This document shows, one piece after another, positions 15,785-24,873 of a DNA stretch of 64,000 bases. The DNA is from Arthrobacter gengyunqii. Its GTDB lineage: Bacteria > Actinomycetota > Actinomycetes > Actinomycetales > Micrococcaceae. The notes under the pieces were generated by a model. That model was not told where the DNA came from, made no database searches, and saw only the letters and a program-made list of their open reading frames with translations. How positions within the stretch are numbered: the first letter of the stretch is position 1; every line of letters begins with the position of its first letter. The stretch lies in assembly GCF_023022985.1 (NCBI RefSeq), contig NZ_CP095461.1, positions 868,001-932,000 of the forward strand, read 5' to 3'. The position numbers and the translations under genes were made by a program.

Positions 15785-17149
15785 ATGGATAGTTTCGCAG
15801 CAGATGGCCCCAATCGGCTCATTTCAGGGCGATACCGACTCATCGAACCCATAGGCCACGGTGGCATGGCCACCGTCTATCGTGGACAGGACGAGGCTCT
15901 CGGCCGAGACATCGCCGTGAAACTCTTCCGGGCCAGCGCCGTCGCTCCAGACGACGTTGGCCGCCAGGAAACCGAAATGCGTTTACTGGCGTCTCTCTCA
16001 CACCCGGGCCTGGTAACACTGTTTGACGCCGGCAAGGACGATGCCGGACGTGACGACGGCGAAGCGGGCGAACCCCGCGCCTTCTTGGTGATGGAACTGG
16101 TTGACGGCCCGGACCTGCGGAAGCGGCTTCGCGATGCCGATCCGCTGAGCCCTCCGGACGTCGCCCACATCGGAGCTGAACTGGCCGGGGCGCTGGCATA
16201 CATCCACGGGCGCGGAGTTATCCACCGGGATGTGAAGCCGGCGAATATCCTCCTGCCCCCGGCAATCTCGGGGACCCTCCCACGGGCCAAACTTACCGAT
16301 TTCGGGATAGCACGCATGTTGGACGGCGCACGGATTACGGCTACCAACTCCACCCTCGGCACCGCCAACTATCTGAGCCCGGAACAGGCCAGTTCCAAGG
16401 ACGTTGGGTTTTCCAGTGACATCTATTCCCTGGGACTGGTGCTCCTCGAGGCCGTGACCGGGCGCATCGAGTTCGGCGGCAGCGCCGTGGAAGCTGCCAT
16501 CGCCCGGCTGAGCCGCAATCCCGAGGTGCCGGACGCCCTCGGATCCTACTGGTGCTCGCTGCTCAGGGCCATGACCTCCCGCGATCCTGATCAGCGGCCA
16601 ACGGCAGCGGAAGTGTCAGCGGCGCTGCTCGAGTACCGCTGGGAGATGCAGGCAAAGCCCACGACGGCTCCGCGAAACCGGGAGGAAGACTGGGAAGCCG
16701 ACGACGGCGGGGAGCCCACCGCCGACGTCGTGATCCGTACTTCCGGTGAGGCGGGCCGGGATCCGGCACTGGAAAGCGGGCCGGCACCGGATTCCGAGCC
16801 CGACCGCGGGGAAAGCGAGCCGGCACCGGTGGAACGGCAAGAGTTGCCGGCTTCGGCGGCGGGAGGTACCTCAGCTCCGGCTCCACCGCCCATGCCGCCC
16901 CGCGTGGGACCCGCTCAGAGACGGTCCGCCTCGGCGTCGGCTTCCCTGCATGCGGTGCCCGGGCGTCCCACAAGGCTGGCGCTGGCAGGGCGGACGCTGC
17001 TGGGATTCGTGGCCGTGGCGGTCCTGGCCATGGCAGTGATCATGGTGGCCGACCGCATGGGTATCTTTCCCCAAGACCCGGGCTATCCGGCAGTCCCCGG
17101 CCAGCTGGGGGAGCACCTTCGCCAACTGCAGGAAAGCGTCACGCCGTGA
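15785..17149 (+). CDS. Ser/Thr protein kinase, membrane-anchored (Hanks type)
   Basis: 454 residues from ATG 15785 (AGAAGAGG upstream); an in-frame ATG at 15740 lacks a ribosome site. Kinase domain about 17-285: Gly loop 'GHGGMATV' (24-31), K46, HRD 147-149 in 'IHRDVKPANIL', DFG 172-174, 'GTANYLSPEQ' activation segment and 'SSDIYSLGLVLLE'. All catalytic residues are present. A Pro/Ala/Glu-rich linker leads to one membrane helix (about 405-425) and a short extracellular tail without PASTA repeats. The next gene, a lipoprotein, overlaps by four bases, suggesting the two act together at the membrane. Confidence 0.92.
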   Translation: MDSFAADGPNRLISGRYRLIEPIGHGGMATVYRGQDEALGRDIAVKLFRASAVAPDDVGRQETEMRLLASLSHPGLVTLFDAGKDDAGRDDGEAGEPRAFLVMELVDGPDLRKRLRDADPLSPPDVAHIGAELAGALAYIHGRGVIHRDVKPANILLPPAISGTLPRAKLTDFGIARMLDGARITATNSTLGTANYLSPEQASSKDVGFSSDIYSLGLVLLEAVTGRIEFGGSAVEAAIARLSRNPEVPDALGSYWCSLLRAMTSRDPDQRPTAAEVSAALLEYRWEMQAKPTTAPRNREEDWEADDGGEPTADVVIRTSGEAGRDPALESGPAPDSEPDRGESEPAPVERQELPASAAGGTSAPAPPPMPPRVGPAQRRSASASASLHAVPGRPTRLALAGRTLLGFVAVAVLAMAVIMVADRMGIFPQDPGYPAVPGQLGEHLRQLQESVTP

Positions 17150-17451
17150 GTCGGCTGAGAATGGTGTCCGTGGCTGCGGTCCTGCTGGCGGGCACCGCTT
17201 TGACCGGCTGTGAGTCCGCCGGACTTGAGCCGGGCACTGCGGAGGAGCTCCAGGGAGAGGTGTCCGCCGTAACAGAGGCAGCCTCTGCCGGCCGCTACCA
17301 GGAGGCTCTTCAGGACCTGGACGACCTGACGGTTCGGCTGGAGACCGCCACGCGACAGGGGGAGGTGTCCGCGAACCGCGGGCAGCGGATCGGCGAGGCC
17401 ATCGACGCCGTGCGGCTGAGCCTGGAGACTGAGATCTCCCTGCAGAAATGA
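17146..17451 (+). CDS. Small lipoprotein coupled to the kinase gene
   Basis: 101 residues from GTG 17146, which overlaps the kinase TGA (GTGA). Signal peptide with lipobox 'LTGC' (Cys near 22). The mature part is Ala/Glu/Leu-rich and probably helical ('AEELQGEVSAVTEAASAGRY', 'ALQDLDDLTVRLETA'). The small helical protein could sense envelope state or hold the kinase ectodomain, but this is inference from gene order only. No defined domain recognised. Confidence 0.8.
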   Translation: MSRLRMVSVAAVLLAGTALTGCESAGLEPGTAEELQGEVSAVTEAASAGRYQEALQDLDDLTVRLETATRQGEVSANRGQRIGEAIDAVRLSLETEISLQK

Positions 17452-17490
17452 GCTGCCGGATCCAGGGACAGAACCGGAGATAATGGGTTC

Positions 17491-17931
17491 ATGACCTCAG
17501 CTGCTCGTGCCTCTGACCCTGCCCCCGCTTCCAACCGCACGTCAGCCGTACCCGCGCCGGGCGACCGGTGCCCCTGCCTGAGCGGGGAAACCTATGCCGG
17601 CTGCTGCGGCAGATACCACTCCGGAGCCGGGAACGCCCCCACAGCCGAGGCCCTGATGCGCTCCCGTTACTCTGCCTTCGCCGTAGGCGACCAGCCGTAC
17701 CTGCTGAGGACCTGGCACCCGTCGACCCGTCCGGATCGTCTGGAACTGGACGGAGACCTGCAGTGGCGCCGTCTGGACATCGTGGAGACCTCTGACGGCG
17801 GACCGCTTGACGGGCAGGGAGTTGTCCGGTTCCGGGCCCACTACCGGGACGGAGCCGCACGCGGAATACAGGAAGAAACCAGCCGCTTTGTCCGCGTCGA
17901 CGGAGTCTGGCTCTATCTGGACGGTGAATAG
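17491..17931 (+). CDS. YchJ family protein with SEC-C-like zinc motif
   Basis: 146 residues. After a Pro/Ser-rich start comes 'CPCLSGETYAGCCGRYHSG' (about 28-46), the CxC...CC zinc-ligand set of YchJ/UPF0225 proteins. An NTF2-like domain follows: 'AEALMRSRYSAFAVGDQPYL', 'TWHPSTRP', 'VRFRAHYRDG', 'ETSRFVRVDGVWLYLDG'. Cytosolic, function undetermined in the family. It lies 40 bp after the lipoprotein gene and may be cotranscribed. Confidence 0.88.
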   Translation: MTSAARASDPAPASNRTSAVPAPGDRCPCLSGETYAGCCGRYHSGAGNAPTAEALMRSRYSAFAVGDQPYLLRTWHPSTRPDRLELDGDLQWRRLDIVETSDGGPLDGQGVVRFRAHYRDGAARGIQEETSRFVRVDGVWLYLDGE

Positions 17932-18076
17932 CACGCGGCTCTTCCGTGTCCTCGTGTCCGGCTCCTAGGCTGGAATGGACCGATCAGGGGCGCTGCGCTC
18001 CGTGTTCCGGAATCCGCCGGACCAGGCTGCTGAGGCGGCCTGACATCAAGGATCGGTCCGAACAGACGAGGACACC

Positions 18077-19132
18077 ATGAAAGCACTTGTCTATGACGGT
18101 CCGGGACAGAAATCGTGGAAGGACGTTCCGAATCCGCAGATCCAGGAGCCGCGCGACGCCATCGTCAAGATCGACGCCACGACCATCTGCGGCACAGACC
18201 TTCACATCCTCAAGGGAGACGTCCCGGCCGTGACCCCGGGCCGGATCCTGGGCCATGAGGGCGTGGGTACCATCACCGAAATCGGCAGCGGCGTCAGCAA
18301 CTTTAAAGTGGGCGACAAGGTCATCCTGTCCTGTGTGTCGGCCGACGGTTCCTGCACCTTCTGCCGCGACGGACTGTACTCCCACTGTGTCGGCGAGGAA
18401 GGCAGCTCCGGCATCGGATGGATTTTCGGACACCTGATTGACGGCACCCAGGCCGAATACGTGCGGGCTCCGTATGCCGACACGTCGCTGTACCACCTGC
18501 CGGAGGAGGTCTCCGCTGAGCACGGAGTGCTGCTCAGCGACATCTTCCCCACGGGCTTCGAAATGGGAGTGCAGTACGGGCAGACGAAACCGGGTGACGT
18601 CGTGGCCGTGATCGGCGCCGGGCCGGTTGGCCTGGCGGTCATCGCCACGGCAAAGCTTTACGGGGCGGCGAAAGTCATTGCCGTCGATTTGGACGCGAAC
18701 CGGGTGGAGCAGGCACGCAAGTTCGGTGCCACGCACGGGGTGAATTCCGGTGATTCCGACTGGCGCGAGCAAATCATGGCCCAGACTGACGGATGGGGAG
18801 TGGACGTTGCCGTGGAGGCGGTGGGCATACCGGCCACCTTCGAAATGTGCACGAACATTGTCCGCCCCGGCGGAAACGTCGCCAACGTGGGAGTGCACGG
18901 GAAGCCGGTCAGCCTGGAGCTGGACCGGCTCTGGATCGAGAACATCAACATCAGCATGGGCCTGGTGAACACCAACACCCTGCCCATGCTGCTGAAGCTG
19001 GTTGCCGAGGGAAAGCTGCCGGCCGAGGAGTTCATCAGCCACCGCTATCCGCTCCATGACATCCTGACGGCCTATGACACGTTTTCCCGGGCCGCGGAAA
19101 CTGACGCGCTGAAGGTCATCCTTCAAGCCTAA
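18077..19132 (+). CDS. Zinc-dependent alcohol dehydrogenase (MDR superfamily)
   Basis: 351 residues. Catalytic-zinc block 'TICGTDLHILKGD' (Cys near 38) and 'GHEGVGTI' (His near 60) are intact. In place of the four-Cys structural zinc site there is 'CTFCRDGLYSHC'. Rossmann nucleotide-binding glycines are in 'AVIGAGPVGLAVIA' with 'VIAVDLDANR'. The closest family feel is secondary alcohol or isopropanol-type dehydrogenases of actinobacteria. ATG follows GAGGACACC. It stands before a strong terminator and then a second MDR dehydrogenase; substrate not deducible. Confidence 0.85.
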   Translation: MKALVYDGPGQKSWKDVPNPQIQEPRDAIVKIDATTICGTDLHILKGDVPAVTPGRILGHEGVGTITEIGSGVSNFKVGDKVILSCVSADGSCTFCRDGLYSHCVGEEGSSGIGWIFGHLIDGTQAEYVRAPYADTSLYHLPEEVSAEHGVLLSDIFPTGFEMGVQYGQTKPGDVVAVIGAGPVGLAVIATAKLYGAAKVIAVDLDANRVEQARKFGATHGVNSGDSDWREQIMAQTDGWGVDVAVEAVGIPATFEMCTNIVRPGGNVANVGVHGKPVSLELDRLWIENINISMGLVNTNTLPMLLKLVAEGKLPAEEFISHRYPLHDILTAYDTFSRAAETDALKVILQA

Positions 19133-19155
19133 GCAGTGTCCGATTTCCGGTTCCC

Positions 19156-19193
19156 GGACCGCAGGCCGCCGTTCCACCGGCGGCCTGCGGTCC
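19156..19193 (+). terminator. Terminator after first alcohol dehydrogenase
   Basis: 16-bp perfect stem GGACCGCAGGCCGCCG (19156-19171), six-base loop, CGGCGGCCTGCGGTCC (19178-19193), followed by TTTTG. It separates the two dehydrogenase genes. Confidence 0.88.
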
Positions 19194-19274
19194 TTTTGCT
19201 GCCCGCCTTGCAGCGGAGACATAATGGAGGCGGCGCTCCAATCGACCGCCCCCATCTTCGCGAAAGAGGTTTCC

Positions 19275-20291
19275 ATGTCAGCCGGCACCATGCTTGCAGG
19301 ACGTTTGAACATCGAGACGAAGGAGTTTGCGCTTCAGGAAGTTCCCGTTCCGGAACCCGGGCCCGGGTTTGTCCGCGTCAAAGTGGGTGCGGCAGGTGTC
19401 TGCCTCTCGGATGTTCATCTGATTCAAGGCCTGCTGCGTCCGCAGTTCCTCCGGGGCAGCGAAGTGACGCTTGGTCATGAGGTGGCCGGCACCGTGGATC
19501 TCCCCGGCCCGGGCGTGACCTCGGCGAAGCCCGGAGACCGCGTGGTCATTCAGGCCGGCTACGAGTACAACGGCACCACCCTCACCATGGGCGTGGACTA
19601 CGACGGCGGCTGGGCCGAATTCGTCGTCGTGCCGGCGGGCGTCCTGGTGCCGCTGGGAGACGACATTCCCTTTGACCAGGCCTCAATTATTCCGGATGCC
19701 GTCTCCACTCCCTGGGGTGCCATCTCCTCTACCGCCGATGTGCGCGCCGGAGAAGCCGTGGGTGTCTGGGGCATCGGCGGACTGGGCGCACACGGCGTCC
19801 AGCTGCTGCGCCTGATCGGGGCGGCGCCCATCATCGCGGTGGACCCCATCGCCGAGGCCCGCGACCGCGCCCTGGAATTCGGCGCTGACTACGCCCTGGA
19901 TCCGATGGCGGAAGACTTTTCGGATGCCATGAAGGCGGCCACCGCGGGCAAGGGACTGGACGTGGCCCTGGACTTTGCCGGCGTTGACGCCGTGCGTGCC
20001 CAGGCGATCAAATGCCTGGGCCGGCACGGCCGGCTGGTCCTGGTGGGACTGAGCGGCACCCCGATCACCATCGCTGACAGCACCGGGTTCTCCTATGCGC
20101 GCAAGCAGATTCTGGGCCACTACGGTTCCGAAGCCCATCACGTGCCGCAGCTGGTGGACCTGACCCGGCTGGGCCGGCTGGACTTCGCCAAGTCCATCAG
20201 CGGCCGTATTCCGCTCAGTGAAGCAGCGGAGGCGGTCAGGGCGCTGGACGCCAAGGAGGGCAACCCGATCCGTCTGGTGCTGATTCCGTAA
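19275..20291 (+). CDS. Alcohol dehydrogenase-like oxidoreductase (MDR superfamily)
   Basis: 338 residues from ATG 19275, preceded by AAAGAGG; an in-frame ATG 51 bases upstream lacks a ribosome site. N-terminal GroES-like half has 'AGVCLSDVHLIQG' and 'GHEVAGTVD' for the catalytic zinc, but no structural-zinc cysteine cluster. The Rossmann half has 'VWGIGGLGAHGVQL' and 'DVALDFAGVDAV'. Related to zinc-binding dehydrogenases of the quinone/6-hydroxycyclohexene type. Not homologous enough to the upstream gene to be a recent duplicate. Substrate unknown. Confidence 0.82.
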   Translation: MSAGTMLAGRLNIETKEFALQEVPVPEPGPGFVRVKVGAAGVCLSDVHLIQGLLRPQFLRGSEVTLGHEVAGTVDLPGPGVTSAKPGDRVVIQAGYEYNGTTLTMGVDYDGGWAEFVVVPAGVLVPLGDDIPFDQASIIPDAVSTPWGAISSTADVRAGEAVGVWGIGGLGAHGVQLLRLIGAAPIIAVDPIAEARDRALEFGADYALDPMAEDFSDAMKAATAGKGLDVALDFAGVDAVRAQAIKCLGRHGRLVLVGLSGTPITIADSTGFSYARKQILGHYGSEAHHVPQLVDLTRLGRLDFAKSISGRIPLSEAAEAVRALDAKEGNPIRLVLIP

Positions 20292-20299
20292 GCTGCCCG

Positions 20300-20455
20300 C
20301 TAGGGCATGTCGGCATAGCGGAACGCTTCGGCCAGTGCCTGCTCCAATCCCTGTGCATCCAGGGCCGTAACGTACGCCGGGGTGTCCCGCTGCCAATGAA
20401 GCCGATGGTCCTGACCTGTGGTGTGCTCGACTATGAGGAACCGTATGGACCTCAT
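20300..20455 (-). CDS. Possible small protein of unknown function
   Basis: A 51-residue minus-strand frame fills the gap between the dehydrogenase stop and the glucosidase start, overlapping the latter's first codons. The product ends 'YVTALDAQGLEQALAEAFRY' plus four residues, a plausible amphipathic helix. About 70 percent of third positions are G/C, somewhat below the neighbours. No family recognised and no clear ribosome site. It could equally be a chance open frame. Confidence 0.25.
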   Translation of the reverse strand: MRSIRFLIVEHTTGQDHRLHWQRDTPAYVTALDAQGLEQALAEAFRYADMP

Positions 20456-22115
20456 CAACGGGACGGAACAGCAGATGGCATCGGGAAGAGAAACCACGTG
20501 GTGGCGCGACGCCCTCATCTATGAGGTGTATGTGCGCAGTTTCGCCGACTCCAACGGCGACGGCATCGGCGACCTGCCCGGTGTCACGTCCAAGCTGGAT
20601 TACCTTGCCGGGCTGGGGGTGGATGCCCTCTGGCTGACCCCGTTTTTTCCCTCGCCGCAGGCCGACGGCGGCTACGATGTCAGCGACTACCGCAACGTGG
20701 ACCCGATGTACGGCACGCTGGCGGATTTCAAGGACCTCCTCGCAGCGGCCCATTCGCGGAACATCCGGATCATCGTGGACGTTGTCCCCAACCATTGCTC
20801 GGACCGACATCCGGACTTTGAGGCCGCCCTGGCCGCCGGGCCGGGATCCGAGGAACGGGAAAGGTTCATCTTCCGCGACGGAGCCGGCCGGGACGGGGAA
20901 CTGCCGCCGTCGGACTGGCAGTCCAAATTCGGCGGGCCGGCGTGGGAACGGGTGCCGGACGGGCAGTGGTACCTGCACATCTTCTCCAAGGAACAACCGG
21001 ACTTTAACTGGCGCCACCCCGGGGTGCGCGCGGATTTTGAGCACACCCTGCGCTTTTGGTCCGACTTGGGCGTGGACGGATTCCGAGTTGACGTGGCGCA
21101 CGGGCTGATGAAGGACCTGGAGCTGCCGCTCCGCAACACCTTCGGGGCTGACAGTGCCCCGCTGCTGTCCTCGCCGGAGGGGGACGACCATCCGTTTTGG
21201 GACCGGGACGAGGTGCACGGGGTCTACCGGCAATGGCGGAAGATCTTGGACGAGTACGATCCGCCGCGCCTGGCCGTGGCCGAGGCCGGAGTGAGCCTGG
21301 ACCGGCTGCCGATGTATGTCCGCACCGATGAGCTGGACCAGGCCTTCAACTTTTTCTACCTCCGCAGCCCCTGGAGTCCGGATGTCTTCCGGACAGTGAT
21401 TGACGACGCCCTGGCCGGGGTGGCACGGGTGGGCGCGGCGACATCCTGGGTGCTGTCCAACCACGACGTGGTTCGGCACCGCACCCGCTACGGACTGCCC
21501 ACCGGCACCGATGTGCTCCGCTGGAGCGCATCCAACGGCACCGATCCGCTGCCTGACGACGCCGCGGGCCGGCGCCGGGCGCGGGCATCGGTGCTGCTGA
21601 CCCTGGCCCTGCCCGGTGCCGCGTACCTCTACCAGGGAGAGGAACTGGGATTGCCGGAAGTGCCGGATCTTCCCGCGGACTGCCTGCAGGACCCCATCTT
21701 CGCGCGCACCGGGGGAGCGGAAAAGGGGCGGGACGGTTGCCGCGTGCCCCTGCCCTGGAACGCCGATGGCCCCGGTCTTGGGTTTACGGACGGCGTGCCC
21801 TGGCTGCCGCAGCCGCGGAACTGGGGTTCCTACGCCGCCTCGGCGCAGGAGCACGACGCCGGTTCCTTCCTGGCGCTGTACCGGCAAGCCGCCGCCGTGC
21901 GGCGGCAGGTCCTGGCAACCAACCCCGGACCGGAGATCAGCTGGCAGGACTTTGGTGCGGATGTCCTGGCCTTCCGGCGCGGCCGGCTGCTGTGCCTGGT
22001 GAACTTTGGTGACCGGGACGTGCTTTTGCCTGCCGGGAAACTAATCCTGGCCAGTGAGTCCGGGACCCGGGCAGCGCTGGCAACTGATACGTCTGCGTGG
22101 CTGTTGACGGCCTAG
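20445..22115 (+). CDS. GH13 alpha-glucosidase/amylase family enzyme
   Basis: 556 residues from ATG 20445, which has GAGGAA four bases upstream; ATG 20475 is the alternative. The (beta/alpha)8 GH13 blocks are all present: 'DVVPNHCSDRHP', 'DGFRVDVAHG' (nucleophile Asp), 'RLAVAEAG' (acid/base Glu) and 'LSNHDVVRH' (third Asp). The 'SNHDVVRHRTRYG' wording is typical of actinobacterial alpha-glucosidases acting on maltose, sucrose or short malto-oligosaccharides. There is no signal peptide, so it acts in the cytosol on imported or stored glucans. No sugar transporter or regulator adjoins it. Confidence 0.9.
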   Translation: MDLINGTEQQMASGRETTWWRDALIYEVYVRSFADSNGDGIGDLPGVTSKLDYLAGLGVDALWLTPFFPSPQADGGYDVSDYRNVDPMYGTLADFKDLLAAAHSRNIRIIVDVVPNHCSDRHPDFEAALAAGPGSEERERFIFRDGAGRDGELPPSDWQSKFGGPAWERVPDGQWYLHIFSKEQPDFNWRHPGVRADFEHTLRFWSDLGVDGFRVDVAHGLMKDLELPLRNTFGADSAPLLSSPEGDDHPFWDRDEVHGVYRQWRKILDEYDPPRLAVAEAGVSLDRLPMYVRTDELDQAFNFFYLRSPWSPDVFRTVIDDALAGVARVGAATSWVLSNHDVVRHRTRYGLPTGTDVLRWSASNGTDPLPDDAAGRRRARASVLLTLALPGAAYLYQGEELGLPEVPDLPADCLQDPIFARTGGAEKGRDGCRVPLPWNADGPGLGFTDGVPWLPQPRNWGSYAASAQEHDAGSFLALYRQAAAVRRQVLATNPGPEISWQDFGADVLAFRRGRLLCLVNFGDRDVLLPAGKLILASESGTRAALATDTSAWLLTA

Positions 22116-22191
22116 CCCCTGCCCACCGGCAGAGGGCCGGTTTACGCTGGAATGAAAGCAGATCCCACCCAACCGACGAAGTGGGTTTGGC

Positions 22192-22833
22192 GTGACAGAC
22201 TTCATTGCGCAGCGCTGGAATGACATCCTCTTTTCGAGCTGGCAGCATTTCTCGCTGGTGGTGCAGTGCCTGACGGTCGCCGCAGTTCTGGGCGTGCTGA
22301 TCGCGGCTTTGGCTTATCGGCGGTCGTCCCCGCGGTCTGCGGCGGACAGCATCAGTGCCGTGGGTTTGACCATTCCATCCTTTGCCTTCATTGGCCTTCT
22401 TATTGCCCCGCTGGGATTCGGCGTGCTTCCTGCCGTCATCGTGGTGGGCTTTTATGCCCTGCTGCCCATCCTTCGCAACGGCATTGTTGGCCTGTCCGGT
22501 GTCCCCCGGAACACTGTGGAAGCAGCCCGGGGACTGGGGATGGGAAGGCTGCGGCTGTTCTTCCGGATCGAACTTCCGCTGGCGTGGCCGGTGATCCTCT
22601 CCGGCATTCGGGTCTCCGGCCAAATGGTGATGGGTATAGCGGCCGTGGCAGCCTACGCCCTTGGCCCTGGCTTGGGCAGCTTCATCTTTTCCGGCCTGTC
22701 CCGGCTGGGCGGTGCCAATTCCCTGGAATCCGTGGTGACCGGCGTGGTGGGGGTGGTGCTGCTGGCACTCATCCTGGACCTTCTGCTGGTGGGCCTCGGC
22801 CGGCTGACCATACCGAGAGGCATCCGTGTCTGA
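22192..22833 (+). CDS. Osmoprotectant ABC importer permease (OpuCB/ProW type)
   Basis: 213 residues from GTG 22192. About five to six membrane segments, with the EAA loop 'VEAARGLGMGRLRLFFRIEL' (about 112-131), typical of single-domain OpuCB/OpuCD permeases for glycine betaine, carnitine or choline. It opens a four-gene operon (permease, ATPase, permease, binding protein). Its last eight bases overlap the ATPase GTG. Confidence 0.88.
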   Translation: MTDFIAQRWNDILFSSWQHFSLVVQCLTVAAVLGVLIAALAYRRSSPRSAADSISAVGLTIPSFAFIGLLIAPLGFGVLPAVIVVGFYALLPILRNGIVGLSGVPRNTVEAARGLGMGRLRLFFRIELPLAWPVILSGIRVSGQMVMGIAAVAAYALGPGLGSFIFSGLSRLGGANSLESVVTGVVGVVLLALILDLLLVGLGRLTIPRGIRV

Positions 22834-24058
22834 AACGAATTCTCCTTCTGCCCGGTCATCTGCCGGAATCCTGCTCCGGGACGTCTCCAAACGGTTCCCC
22901 GGCCAGGACCGCGCGGCCGTGGACAACCTGAACATGGAGATCTCCTCCGGAGACATGGTCATGCTGGTGGGCCCTTCAGGCTGCGGAAAGACCACCACGC
23001 TGAAAATGATCAACCGCCTCATTGAACCGTCCTCCGGGCAGATCCTGTTGGGCGGCCAGGACATCTCCGCCGCCGATGCAGATCAGCTGCGCCGCGGCAT
23101 CGGCTACGTGATCCAGGCCGGGGGTCTTTTCCCGCACATGACAGTGGCGGCGAACATCGGCGTCGTTCCCTCCATGTTGGGGTGGGACAAGGCACGCACC
23201 GCCCGCCGGGTCGACGAACTGCTGGACCTCGTTTCCCTGGACCCGGCGCGTTACCGGAACCGGTACCCCAAGGAGCTCTCCGGCGGCCAGCAGCAGCGGG
23301 TGGGAGTGGCGCGGGCACTGGCCGCGGACCCGCCGATCCTGCTCATGGATGAACCGTTTGGCGCAGTGGATCCGATTACCCGGGAACGGCTGCAGGATGA
23401 GTTGCTGCGCATCCACGCGGATCTGGAGAAAACCGTGGTGTTCGTGACCCATGATTTTGATGAGGCCCTCAAACTGGGGGACCGCATCGCCGTTTTTGCC
23501 GAGGGCGGGCACCTGGTTCAGTACGACTCCCCGGAGCGCATCCTGGCCGAACCGGCCACCGACTTTGTGCGGCAGTTCACCGGCGCCGATGCCGGCCTCA
23601 AACAGCTCGGCCTGGCCCGGATCAGCAGCGTCCCCGCCCTGCCGGTGGTCAGCGGAACCGTTGAGGAAGGCCCGCAGCACCTTCTGGCCCGGGCACTGAC
23701 AGCGGGTCAGCAGTCAGCGGTGGTTGTCGACGGGACCGGCAGCCCCGTTGCCTGGTTCTCGGTAGCCGAACTGGAGAAGCTGAGGGTGCTTCCCGCTGAC
23801 CGGCAACCGCAACTTCCCGTTGTTGGCCCCGGCGACAACCTTGCCGACGCCTTGAGCCTGGTGCTGGTGTCCAGCCGTGACGGGGTGCTCGTCACGGATG
23901 CGCAGGGACACCTGCAGGGCGTGATTGATGCTCCGCTCATTCTGCAGACAGTGCGCACGCGGCAGTGGGTATCCAACGCCCGACAGGAACGGGAGCGGAA
24001 GCGGGCTCCCAGGGGACGCCCGGCAGCGGCGGGTTCCACGGAGGCGGGGCAGCCATGA
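22826..24058 (+). CDS. Osmoprotectant ABC importer ATPase (OpuCA/ProV type) with CBS-like tail
   Basis: 410 residues from GTG 22826. Walker A 'GPSGCGKTTTLKMINRL' (about 50-66), signature 'LSGGQQQRVGVARAL' and Walker B 'ILLMDEPFGAVDPITRERL', all in the wording of the glycine betaine/proline importer ATPases. A C-terminal part (about 260-380) looks like tandem CBS modules ('VVGPGDNLADALSLVL', 'DGVLVTDAQGHLQGVID'), which in OpuA sense ionic strength. Overlaps both neighbours, so it is translationally coupled. Confidence 0.9.
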   Translation: MSETNSPSARSSAGILLRDVSKRFPGQDRAAVDNLNMEISSGDMVMLVGPSGCGKTTTLKMINRLIEPSSGQILLGGQDISAADADQLRRGIGYVIQAGGLFPHMTVAANIGVVPSMLGWDKARTARRVDELLDLVSLDPARYRNRYPKELSGGQQQRVGVARALAADPPILLMDEPFGAVDPITRERLQDELLRIHADLEKTVVFVTHDFDEALKLGDRIAVFAEGGHLVQYDSPERILAEPATDFVRQFTGADAGLKQLGLARISSVPALPVVSGTVEEGPQHLLARALTAGQQSAVVVDGTGSPVAWFSVAELEKLRVLPADRQPQLPVVGPGDNLADALSLVLVSSRDGVLVTDAQGHLQGVIDAPLILQTVRTRQWVSNARQERERKRAPRGRPAAAGSTEAGQP

Positions 24059-24873
24059 GCACCAACAGTGCGGCAGGAGTTGTCGCCGTACCGAAGACGG
24101 CCGAGACGGAACAGCGGCTCACCGATGCCGAAGCTGCATCAGAGCTCAGGGAAAGCTCCCCGCGGGGGCTCATCTGGCAGCTGGCGGGGATCGCTGCGGC
24201 CCTCGGGATTCTGCTGTTCTGGCTCTCGGCAGCCGACCTGACGCAGACCGAACTGACCACTCTGGATCCGGCCACCCTCTGGGTATATACGCTGGAACAC
24301 CTGCGATTGACCGCAGTTTCAGCCGTCATCGTGCTGCTCATCGCCCTTCCGCTGGGTGTGCTCCTGACCCGCAGGCCGCTGCGCTTTTTGACCGGCCCGG
24401 TGCTGGCGGTGGTCAACATCGGCCAGGCGGCGCCGGCCATCGGGTTGGTGGTGCTGCTGGCCTTCTGGCTGGGTTTCGGATTCCGGACGGCAGTGGTGGC
24501 CCTGGTTCTCTATGCGCTGCTGCCCGTGCTGCGCAACACCATGCTGGGTCTGGACCACGTGGACTCCCGGCTGGTTGAGGCCGGGCGCGGCATGGGCATG
24601 AGCGCCGCGCGGGTGCTGTTCCGGGTGGAATTGCCCCTGGCCGTCCCGCTCATGCTGGCCGGGATCCGCACCGCTCTGGTGCTGCTGGTGGGTACCGGAG
24701 CGCTGGCCACGTTCATCAACGGCGGCGGGCTGGGCGTCCTGATTACCACGGGCGTGAACCTGAACCTGCCCAGGGTGCTGATCAGCGGTGCCGTCATGGT
24801 GGCCCTGCTGGCCTTGATGGTGGACTGGATTGGCCGTGTGGTGGAGTACGTTGCACGTCCGAAAGGTATCTGA
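24055..24873 (+). CDS. Osmoprotectant ABC importer permease (OpuCD type)
   Basis: 272 residues from ATG 24055, which overlaps the ATPase stop as ATGA; a GTG 90 bases upstream is inside the ATPase gene. A cytosolic N-terminal extension of about 45 residues precedes six membrane segments. The EAA loop is 'VEAGRGMGMSAARVLFRVEL'. It pairs with the first permease of the operon to form a heterodimeric pore for a compatible solute. Confidence 0.9.
   Translation: MSTNSAAGVVAVPKTAETEQRLTDAEAASELRESSPRGLIWQLAGIAAALGILLFWLSAADLTQTELTTLDPATLWVYTLEHLRLTAVSAVIVLLIALPLGVLLTRRPLRFLTGPVLAVVNIGQAAPAIGLVVLLAFWLGFGFRTAVVALVLYALLPVLRNTMLGLDHVDSRLVEAGRGMGMSAARVLFRVELPLAVPLMLAGIRTALVLLVGTGALATFINGGGLGVLITTGVNLNLPRVLISGAVMVALLALMVDWIGRVVEYVARPKGI

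Noticed and set aside
19683..21887. 734-codon open frame on the minus strand
   Set aside because: It lies opposite the second dehydrogenase and the GH13 gene, both of which have complete catalytic motifs. Its product is low-complexity Gly/Arg/His/Val text without any recognisable domain; a typical high-GC shadow.
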